This document shows positions 21,812 through 30,100 of a DNA stretch of 64,000 bases, piece by piece. Made by a program: the position numbers and the translations under genes. The DNA is from Oscillospiraceae bacterium. GTDB taxonomy: Bacteria > Bacillota > Clostridia > Oscillospirales > Acutalibacteraceae. Below the pieces are notes generated by a model. That model was not told the origin of the DNA. It saw only the letters and a list, made by a program, of their open reading frames with translations, and did no database searches. The first letter of the stretch is position 1. Every line of letters begins with the position of its first letter. The stretch lies in the NCBI GenBank assembly GCA_015065725.1, contig SVPV01000001.1, positions 55,434 to 119,433 of the forward strand, written 5' to 3'.

Positions 21812-22816
21812 ATGCAAAAAAAGATTAAGGACGGTTGCCGTGATTTGTCACTTCGTCGTACAGCACGGTATCTTAAAAAGCATGATAATTATATAATAAT
21901 AACCCATGCTTCACCCGACGGTGATACCTTGGGTGCGGGCTATGCACTTTATTACGGACTTAAAGAAATCGGCAAGCAGGCTTCTGTTATCTGCCCCGAT
22001 GTCATTCCGAAAAAATATGATTATTTTGTACATGAAACCGACCATGTTGATATTAATAATGCTACCGTAATATCGGTCGATGTTGCCGACAAGCGTCTTT
22101 TAGGCTCGCTTTGTGAGATTTTCGGTGATAAAATTGACCTTGCAATAGATCATCATATATCAAATACCCGTTTTTCAAAAAATCTTTATTTGGATGCGGA
22201 TGCTGCGGCTACCTGTCAAATAATTTTTGAACTGTTAACACTTATGCGTGTTAATATAAACACTTTGACAGCCAAGGCTTTGTATACGGGTATTGCTACC
22301 GATACGGGTTGCTTTAAATATTCTAATGTTACTTATAAAACCCACATTATAACGGCACAGCTTTACGAATACCCCATAGATGCGGCAGAAATTAATAAAC
22401 TTATGTTTGATATGAAATCAAGACGTTTATTAGAGCTTGAACAAACAGTGCTCAATACCGCCGAATTCCATTTTGACGATAGGTGTATGCTTTTAACCGT
22501 TACGGCTGATATACAGGAAAAAACGGGCTGTTCAGGTCCTGACCTAGAGGGACTTTCGGTTATTTCCCGAAGTGTTGAGGGTGTAGATGCAGGTGTCACA
22601 ATAAAGCAAACAGATGATAACGAATATAAAATTTCCCTTCGCACATACCCACCTCTTGATGCTTCTTTAATATGCAAGAAACTTGGTGGCGGCGGTCATA
22701 AGGGTGCCGCAGGTGCATCACTAGAGGGAGATTTAGAAAGCGTAAAGGCACAGGTGCTTTCGGCGGTTAGAGAGGTAATGGAGGAAACGTATGCAGGGAC
22801 TGTTACTGCTAAATAA
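21812..22816 (+). CDS. DHH family phosphoesterase / NrnA-like bifunctional oligoribonuclease
   Basis: HASPDGDTLGAG, DHHISN, GGGGHKGAAGA; start at ATG 21812 after gaaaggagaaa. Confidence 0.93.
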   Translation: MQKKIKDGCRDLSLRRTARYLKKHDNYIIITHASPDGDTLGAGYALYYGLKEIGKQASVICPDVIPKKYDYFVHETDHVDINNATVISVDVADKRLLGSLCEIFGDKIDLAIDHHISNTRFSKNLYLDADAAATCQIIFELLTLMRVNINTLTAKALYTGIATDTGCFKYSNVTYKTHIITAQLYEYPIDAAEINKLMFDMKSRRLLELEQTVLNTAEFHFDDRCMLLTVTADIQEKTGCSGPDLEGLSVISRSVEGVDAGVTIKQTDDNEYKISLRTYPPLDASLICKKLGGGGHKGAAGASLEGDLESVKAQVLSAVREVMEETYAGTVTAK

Positions 22817-23690
22817 GCCGTCGGGTATAACTTCTTTTGGGGCAGTTGCCCGTATAAAAAGGCTTGCAGGCGAAAAGCGTGTAGGACATACAGGCACCCT
22901 TGACCCTATGGCTACGGGTGTGTTACCCATATTTTTAGGCCGTGCCACAGCACTCTCTTCCTATTTGCTTGAAGCCGATAAACGCTACATAGCCGAAATA
23001 AAGCTTGGCATTACAACCGACACCTGTGATATTACAGGAAATGTAATCTCTCAAAAATCTGTTGATGTCAAAGCCGAAAAACTCGATGCGGTGCTGGGTG
23101 AATTTAAGGGTGTAATTATGCAAACACCGCCTATGTTTTCGGCAATAAAGCAAAACGGCGTAAGGCTATATGATATTGCAAGAAAAGGCGGTACGGTTGA
23201 TATCCCAAAAAGACAGGTTACTGTTTATTCGCTTGAGGTAATTTCACCGCTTTCTCTTGATAACACCTTTAAAATCGATGTTAAGGTGTCAAAAGGCACC
23301 TATATACGCTCGCTTGCCCGAGATATAGGTGAAGCTCTCGGTTGCGGTGCTACTCTTACTTCACTTGAGCGTACCGAAACTTCAGGTTTTTCTGTTTCGG
23401 ACTGTATAGACCTTGAGTCACTTACAGAGGATAATATAGGAGATTATATAGTAAGTGAGGAAAGGGCAATACCGCATATAAAAGAGCTTTTTGTAACGCC
23501 CCGTCAAGCAGAGCGTTTTTCAAATGGCGGACAGCTTGCATTTGACAGACTGGGTATAGATGCAAACTTTGCTGACGGTGAGCTTTTTAGGGTGAAAGAA
23601 AAGCAAAAGTTTATAGGCATAGGCTATGCAGATTTAAAAAATAGCCAAATTGCTATAAAATGTATTATTAATCACAATTCGAAGGAATGA
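22791..23690 (+). CDS. truB: tRNA pseudouridine(55) synthase
   Basis: LNKPSGITSFGAV, GHTGTLDPMATGVLP. Confidence 0.97.
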   Translation: MQGLLLLNKPSGITSFGAVARIKRLAGEKRVGHTGTLDPMATGVLPIFLGRATALSSYLLEADKRYIAEIKLGITTDTCDITGNVISQKSVDVKAEKLDAVLGEFKGVIMQTPPMFSAIKQNGVRLYDIARKGGTVDIPKRQVTVYSLEVISPLSLDNTFKIDVKVSKGTYIRSLARDIGEALGCGATLTSLERTETSGFSVSDCIDLESLTEDNIGDYIVSEERAIPHIKELFVTPRQAERFSNGGQLAFDRLGIDANFADGELFRVKEKQKFIGIGYADLKNSQIAIKCIINHNSKE

Positions 23691-23696
23691 AAAGGA

Positions 23697-24542
23697 ATGT
23701 TAAACGGGGTTGCACTCGGTACCTTTGACGGTATGCATAACGGACACCGTGCCGTTATTGACGCTATAAAGGACTATAACCGAATAGCTGTTACCTTTAA
23801 AAGACCTCCAAAGACATACTTGGGTGCAAAACAACAGCTTTTAATGACACCTGAGGATAAATATCAAAGTCTGCTCGATTACGGTGTGAACGAGGTGTTT
23901 ATGCCCGAATTTACAGAAATCCGCGATGTATCACCGCTTGATTTTTTGGAAATGATAAGGGAAAAATACAAACCTAAAGCTATTTCCTGTGGGTTTAATT
24001 ATAGATTTGGCAAGAATGCGGAGGGAAACACCGAATTTATAGCCGAATTTTGCCAAAAAAACGGCATAGAATTTAAGTGTGTTCCTGCAGTAAAATATAA
24101 TGGTGAGGCTATTTCGTCCTCAAAAATACGTGCGATGATTACGGACGGAAATGTAGAGGAGGCAAACACCCTGATTTTTGGGGGCTTTGGCTTTTCTGCC
24201 GAGGTAATACACGGCGACCATAGGGGAAGAACAATCGGTTTTCCAACGGTAAATCAAATCTATCCCGTTTGTCTTGTAGAACTCAAATTCGGCGTTTATG
24301 CGGTTGAAATAGAGATTGGCTCTCAAAAATTCAGGGCAATCACCAATATCGGTTACCGTCCTACATTTAAAACACCTATTGTAACGGCAGAAACATATAT
24401 ACCTCATTTTACAGGTGATTTATACGGAAAAAGACTTCGCGTGAATTTACTTAAATTTTTGCGAGAAGAACATAAATTTGACTCGCTTGATAATCTAAAA
24501 ACTGCTATCAAGTGTGATGTTTCATCGCTATTAGGTAAGTAA
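23697..24542 (+). CDS. ribF: Bifunctional riboflavin kinase/FAD synthetase
   Basis: LGTFDGMHNGHRAVI; GDHRGRTIGFPTVNQ. Confidence 0.95.
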   Translation: MLNGVALGTFDGMHNGHRAVIDAIKDYNRIAVTFKRPPKTYLGAKQQLLMTPEDKYQSLLDYGVNEVFMPEFTEIRDVSPLDFLEMIREKYKPKAISCGFNYRFGKNAEGNTEFIAEFCQKNGIEFKCVPAVKYNGEAISSSKIRAMITDGNVEEANTLIFGGFGFSAEVIHGDHRGRTIGFPTVNQIYPVCLVELKFGVYAVEIEIGSQKFRAITNIGYRPTFKTPIVTAETYIPHFTGDLYGKRLRVNLLKFLREEHKFDSLDNLKTAIKCDVSSLLGK

Positions 24543-24650
24543 TAATTCAATTATTATAAAATTGGAATATATTATATAGTATATTTAGTTGACTTTTAGC
24601 TTTTTTACGAATAAAATATAATTAGTAAGGACCGAAAGGGGATTTAACCT

Positions 24651-25406
24651 ATGATATCAACATATATAAAGAAAGTATCAAAGACAACACTTCTTTTGTC
24701 TTTGGTGTTGGTAATTTGTATCGCCTGCGGTTGTGAAAAGCTTGATGAAGATTATGGCGAGAGTATGCCTGTAGAAAGCAGTATATCCGAAACCGAAGAA
24801 ACCAAGCTTATATATCCCGAAATTAAATCTTTTGATGATGTTATGCCAAAATATTTTGATATAAGTCATTTCGATGAGGAAAATTACTCTAAAATTTATC
24901 TTGGTAAAAAGTTTAAGTTTAATATAACCTATGCGGGCAGTGTTATTACAGTACCTACCAGCTATTCTAAAATGCAAAAACTCGGTTGGCAGATTTCACT
25001 TCACAGTAAATACGGCGATGATGCCGTAATTATGGCGGGTAAGAATATTGAGGTCGAGCTTTGTAATGAATACGGTAATCTTATTAATGCGGTTTTTTAT
25101 AATGCTTCAAAATCTTCTAAAAAGCTCGTTAAGTGTAATATCGTAAAATTTATTATTCCTGAAAATTCGCTTAATGTGGATGAGTCCAGTTACGGACAGT
25201 TCTGGATAAACGGTATAAATAATCAGTCTGCAATTAATAACGTTGTTGAGTTTTTTGGCATACCCTCGCATTTTTATAGGGTGTCTGCTAATCATTATTA
25301 TCTTGATTATTTCTTCTCGGATGAAAATAAGCGTAGCGGTATAACCGTTCATGTCGACCCTGAAAACGATATAATTCTTTCGGTTGAATTTTCAAATTAC
25401 GATTAA
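24651..25406 (+). CDS. Hypothetical secreted protein, probable lipoprotein
   Basis: 251 aa; hydrophobic N terminus ending in a cysteine cluster (VICIACGC); no recognised domain; good RBS-like upstream sequence. Confidence 0.7.
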   Translation: MISTYIKKVSKTTLLLSLVLVICIACGCEKLDEDYGESMPVESSISETEETKLIYPEIKSFDDVMPKYFDISHFDEENYSKIYLGKKFKFNITYAGSVITVPTSYSKMQKLGWQISLHSKYGDDAVIMAGKNIEVELCNEYGNLINAVFYNASKSSKKLVKCNIVKFIIPENSLNVDESSYGQFWINGINNQSAINNVVEFFGIPSHFYRVSANHYYLDYFFSDENKRSGITVHVDPENDIILSVEFSNYD

Positions 25407-25410
25407 TTTT

Positions 25411-25439
25411 AGTGTGACAGAGATAAACTCTGTCACACT
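25411..25439. terminator. Intergenic hairpin
   Basis: AGTGTGACAGAG-ATAAA-CTCTGTCACACT, 12-bp perfect stem. Confidence 0.65.
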
Positions 25440-25461
25440 ACTAGCATAGAGAGGTTTTTTT

Positions 25462-26664
25462 ATGAAAAAAAAGAAGTTGTTTTATCCTGCAGATGTCCTT
25501 TTGCCGAAATCTGATTTTGAAAGCTTTTCGGTAATCGCTTGCGACCAATATACAAGCGAGCCTGAGTATTGGCAGGAAGTTAAAGAAAATGTTGGGGATA
25601 AAAAGTCGGCACTAAATATCGTTCTTCCTGAGGTTTATTTAAGTGAGGACGATTCTCCCCGAATCGACCTTATAAATAAAGCCATGGGTGAATATTTGGC
25701 TGACGGAACTTTTGTCGAGTATAAGAATAGCTTTGTTTATCTCGAAAGAACACAACCTGACGGACGTGTGCGTCACGGACTTGTCGGTGCTATAGACCTT
25801 GAGGATTATGATTACCAAAAAGATACAGATGCAATGGTGCGTGCTACCGAGGCTACCATTTTAGAGCGTATTCCGCCGCGTGTTAAAATCCGCAATAACG
25901 CACCGCTTGAGATGCCGCATATAATGCTTTTGGTAGACGACCGTGATAATAAGCTTTTAGGCGGTCTTAAGTCTAAAAAGGATAGTTTTAATAAGCTTTA
26001 TGATTTTACGCTTATGCAAAACGGTGGCAGTATCAAGGGTTGGCAGGTAGGTGAGAACTTGTATGAGGATATCGAAAAAGTTTTAACAGAACTTAAAGAA
26101 AACTCAAATGGACTTCTGTTTTGTGTGGGCGACGGCAATCATTCACTTGCAACCGCTAAACAATGCTATAAAAACAACCCTACAGAAATGAACAGATATG
26201 CACTTGTTGAGGTTGTAAATATCCACGACCAAGCTCTTGATTTTGAGCCGATTTACAGAACAGTTTTTGGCGTAAATCCAGAAACACTAATAAACGCTTT
26301 TGTAGACTACTGTGGCGGTGAATATAAAGGTGCTGATGCACAAAAATTCATTTGTTACTATAACGGCGAGGAGAGAGAGGTATCCGTAAAAGGCACAACA
26401 CCTATTGCCGTTGGTACGCTTCAGCAGTTTTTAGACCTTTATATGACCGATAATAACGGTGTTACAATAGACTACATACACGGTGAGGACTCACTTAAAA
26501 AGATTGCCAATAGGGAATATACGGTCGGCTTTTTGTACGAAGGTATTAAAAAAGACGGACTGTTTGAGGCTGTAAGACTTGGAGGCTCACTTCCAAGAAA
26601 AGCCTTTTCTATGGGCCACGCAGACGATAAACGCTTTTATTTAGAGGCAAGGAGAATTAAATAA
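25462..26664 (+). CDS. DUF1015 family protein
   Basis: N-terminal FYPADVLLPKSDFESFSVIACDQYTSEPEYWQEV; FCVGDGNHSLATAK. Confidence 0.88.
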   Translation: MKKKKLFYPADVLLPKSDFESFSVIACDQYTSEPEYWQEVKENVGDKKSALNIVLPEVYLSEDDSPRIDLINKAMGEYLADGTFVEYKNSFVYLERTQPDGRVRHGLVGAIDLEDYDYQKDTDAMVRATEATILERIPPRVKIRNNAPLEMPHIMLLVDDRDNKLLGGLKSKKDSFNKLYDFTLMQNGGSIKGWQVGENLYEDIEKVLTELKENSNGLLFCVGDGNHSLATAKQCYKNNPTEMNRYALVEVVNIHDQALDFEPIYRTVFGVNPETLINAFVDYCGGEYKGADAQKFICYYNGEEREVSVKGTTPIAVGTLQQFLDLYMTDNNGVTIDYIHGEDSLKKIANREYTVGFLYEGIKKDGLFEAVRLGGSLPRKAFSMGHADDKRFYLEARRIK

Positions 26665-26668
26665 AAAC

Positions 26669-26708
26669 AAAAAGGAAGTCGCAACCTAAAGGTCACAACT
26701 TCCTTTTT
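26669..26708. terminator. Terminator-like hairpin downstream of the DUF1015 gene
   Basis: AAAAAGGAAGT / ACTTCCTTTTT stem followed by T run. Confidence 0.75.
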
Positions 26709-26840
26709 GGCACGCAGAAAGAGATTTCTTCTCGGTGCTGCCCGCACCTATCGCCTCGCTTCGCTCGTTGCCACGTCGGCGAAAACAACCATTTAGGTTG
26801 TTTTCTTCCGCTTCGCTCCCTCCTTGTTCGAATCCCTTTC
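26709..26840. repeat. Small element bounded by degenerate copies of the adjacent tRNA-Arg 3' end
   Basis: ggcacgcagaaagagat at 26709-26725 matches tRNA-end ggcacgctgaaagggat in 15/17 positions; inverted copy gttcgaatccctttc at 26826-26840; internal perfect hairpin GAAAACAACC-ATTTA-GGTTGTTTTC; cgcttcgctc occurs twice. Confidence 0.65.
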
Positions 26841-26852
26841 TTTTATATACAA

Positions 26853-26895
26853 AATTAAAAAGGAACCAATCCTTTGGACTGGTTCCTTTTTAATT
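26853..26895 (-). terminator. tRNA-Arg terminator
   Basis: 16-bp perfect stem aattaaaaaggaacca / tggttcctttttaatt, abutting the tRNA CCA end. Confidence 0.8.
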
Positions 26896-26971
26896 GGCAC
26901 GCTGAAAGGGATTCGAACCCCCGACCCTCTGCTTAGAAGGCAGATGCTCTATCCAACTGAGCTATCAGCGC
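26895..26971 (-). tRNA. tRNA-Arg (anticodon TCT), CCA encoded
   Basis: Minus strand GCGCTGATAGCTCAG...CTTCTAA anticodon loop...GGTTCGAATCCCTTTCAGCGTGCCA; cloverleaf pairs by eye. Confidence 0.95.
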
Positions 26972-27001
26972 GTATACTATGGGAATTCCACAGCGGAAAA
27001 C

Positions 27002-27030
27002 ATTATATCACACTGTTTTAAAAAAATCAA
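27002..27030 (-). promoter_or_regulatory. Promoter of tRNA-Arg
   Basis: Minus strand TTGATT, 17-nt spacer, TATAAT. Confidence 0.7.
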
Positions 27031-27115
27031 GCAAAAATTACAATAATTAAAAATTAAACAAAGCAATAAATCGTTGCAAATCCTTCGTTGCAAAATTCTG
27101 TAAACTAAACCTGTC

Positions 27116-27144
27116 TTGACAGTAATAATATTTTTGTGTACAAT
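27116..27144 (+). promoter_or_regulatory. Promoter of first dockerin/metallophosphoesterase gene
   Basis: TTGACA, 17-nt spacer, TACAAT. Confidence 0.8.
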
Positions 27145-27193
27145 TAAAACAAAATAAAATAAAATGTCTTTTAATTTAGAAAGGGGTAAATCT

Positions 27194-30100
27194 ATGAAAA
27201 GAATTTTTTCACTAATTCTTTCGGTCTGCCTAATTGTGTGTGCGGCACCCATAACAAACGTTACCGCTACCTCGTGGACCATGACCGAAAAGACAGGTTA
27301 TAGTGAAGATGTAACAACACTAAAAGCCAATCAAGCATCGATTGATAAACTGCTGGAAAATGGCGAGGGTATTCTTTCGGGGTTGATTCCTCATACTTAT
27401 GATTATATTAATAATGAGGTAGATCAAACACCGAATTGGACCTACGCTACTGATGGGATTTTAAACGAGTTTTATCCTTGGACGGGACTTTATTCCTATG
27501 TGACCTTCCAGCTTAATGATGTTTACAAAATAAACGAATTCGGTTTGATTTTAAAAAATTCCACTTATAGAAACAGCTATGAGGTTTATATCGGTTCGGA
27601 TTATGACACCCTTTATAGCGGAACGCCTGTATATGTGTTTGACGGTACTGCCGAGGGCTACACCTCTTCAATGGGTCAGTATGTCAAGTTTACTGATGAC
27701 GGAACATATTCGTTGCCACAGGGTTCATTAATTGGTGTAAAGTTTACCGAATGTATGGACAGTTCGGGAGTTATTGCGACTAAAAACCGTGCTGTTCGTG
27801 TTGCCGAAATTTTTGCTAACGGTACCGCCACAAATACCGACGTTGAGGGTATTGGATATGATCCGTATTATGCCCGTTTCGGTGCAATAAGTGAAAATAA
27901 TATTCTAGCAAACGCTACACTGCATTCATATACTGGGTTTAATATATATTATGCTAGCAAGCCCTTAGAATATTTTGACGGTGATGCAAAAACCGAAGCA
28001 TACATATCGTGTACAGGCGAACACCCGACAATAACTTATTCTTTGCGTGCTAATACCGAAATTGATAGCTTTATGATGTATCAGACAGACCCTACTCTCC
28101 ATTCAAGCTATAGCGTTTATTTAGGCGATGATGCGGATACGCTTTATACCGATGCCAATAAAATATATTCGTGGGATGCTGCAGCAAGCACCGAAAAAAT
28201 ACAAGAATACTATTTTAACGCTAATCGAAAAACAGGAAGATACTTGGGTATTTATTTCGATGATATCGTTGCAAATTCGGATAATGTGGGTATTAGAATC
28301 GGTGAAGTGTTTATAGGAGGTGCTGAATTGAATTCAGAAACATATAACAGCACCCGTGATACAGTAGAGACACGTATTTCTGCCGATAACAACCTTTTAA
28401 AAGGCCGCACACCGACAGTTTCTATGGCTTATGTAACCTCTAAAGCTAAGTACGGTTGTTCAAGCGGTAAGAATTTTTCCTATTTGACCGACGGCAGTGT
28501 ATTAAAAACAGGTCACGCCGATATTTACGGATACGGTCATACATATGATGTGTTTGTTTATAGCTTGGGCGGTACTGCTTTAGTAGAGGGCTTTGAACTA
28601 TATAACAGAAGTGCGGCACAAAACACAAGCTATGAGGTTTACCTCTCTGACAGTCCAAACGGTATATTAGAGGGAAAAAATAAAATTTATTCTTATGACG
28701 GCTCAACAGATATAAGTGCCTCATATCGTTGTCAGTACGTGCATTTTGCTACACCTAAAACGGGTTCGTATATTGCGGTTAAGCTACTGGGGACCTACGG
28801 TGCAAATTCTTCTTCCAATAACTACAGAATTTCCGAAATTGCCGCCTACGGCACAGTTATTAATGCTCATCCTTATGAAATATATAGCACAAAAGGCATT
28901 AATGCTTATACCGAAAACAATCTTTTAAAGGATATTTTGGTTGAGCGTACAGGTAGCAACGGCGGAGACTCAGGCTGGGATGTTGCCTTAACCGACGGTG
29001 TTGTAAGTACCAAAGCTGATATTACTAACCTGTCGGGTGACGGTAGCACTTATTTAACTTGGGATTTAGGTTATACTGCGGTTTTTGATAGCTTTATTGT
29101 CGCACAGTATCAGAACTTTGCTACAGGATTTGAATACTATGTTTCGCACGAAAAAGATACCCTTTATAATGCGGAAAATCACGTCGCCACCTATAATATA
29201 ACCGAACTTTTCTCTCAATCATCTGAGAATTACGAAGAAACGGTTGTATTTAATGATGGCTCAAAACCGGTAGGAAGATATGTAGGCGTTCGTATCATTT
29301 ACCTTAGCGGAAATGAAACAAGACTTCGCTTATATGAAATTTCTGCTATCGGTGAAGCTGCACCGCCTGAGCTTATACCCCATAATTATAATGGCTTTGC
29401 TACAGGCTTTGAAGATGGTGACTCCATAAACGGTATCGGCGGTACTGCTTATAATCAGGCAGACAATACAGACACTAATGTTCACACAGGCTCTGCTTCC
29501 CGCGTTCATACTGTAGGTGCCGAGAGTGATGAATGGTCGGTAGACGATTATGCTTTGACAGCGTATAGAACCTACAATATTTCGTTCTGGTATAAGGCAG
29601 ATTCTGCTTCTGATTTAGGCTATGTTACACCGTCAACTGCTCAAAACGGAAATGTTTTTGGTAATTCAAACGGTGAATGGAAGCAATATACCGAAACAGT
29701 TACTGTTTTAGAGGATACAAATGTCAAATTAAACTTCTATTCCGCAGCAGATAGCGGTATACCTGCAGGTACTGCAGTTTATATTGACGATATTTCAATC
29801 GTTCCTGTAATAACAGTTATAAACGACGGTGTTGTAGGCGGAACGGGTACAGTTTCGGTTGATACGGTTGATGATGTTTTAACCGCAACCTTTACTGCAA
29901 ATGACGATTTTGCATATAACCTAGAGTATTGGGTTGATTTAGAGGGCAATATCCTCTCGGAAGACTCGGTTTATACCGTTTATAATCCTTGGCCTGGACT
30001 TACCTTAAAGCCTGTGTTTGAAAAACAACGCATGGTATTTGATTTTGAAAAGGAATTAGACTTTACTGCCGACGGTGCTTTGTGGTACACCCCCGAAACA

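Noticed and set aside
26824-27021. 65-aa plus-strand ORF containing GTLKGIRTPDPLLRRQMLYPTELSAR
   Set aside because: It is the antisense translation of the tRNA-Arg gene, a well-known spurious ORF type.
28128-28928. Short ORFs within the first dockerin/MPE gene
   Set aside because: Out-of-frame translations within a large coding ORF with recognisable domains.
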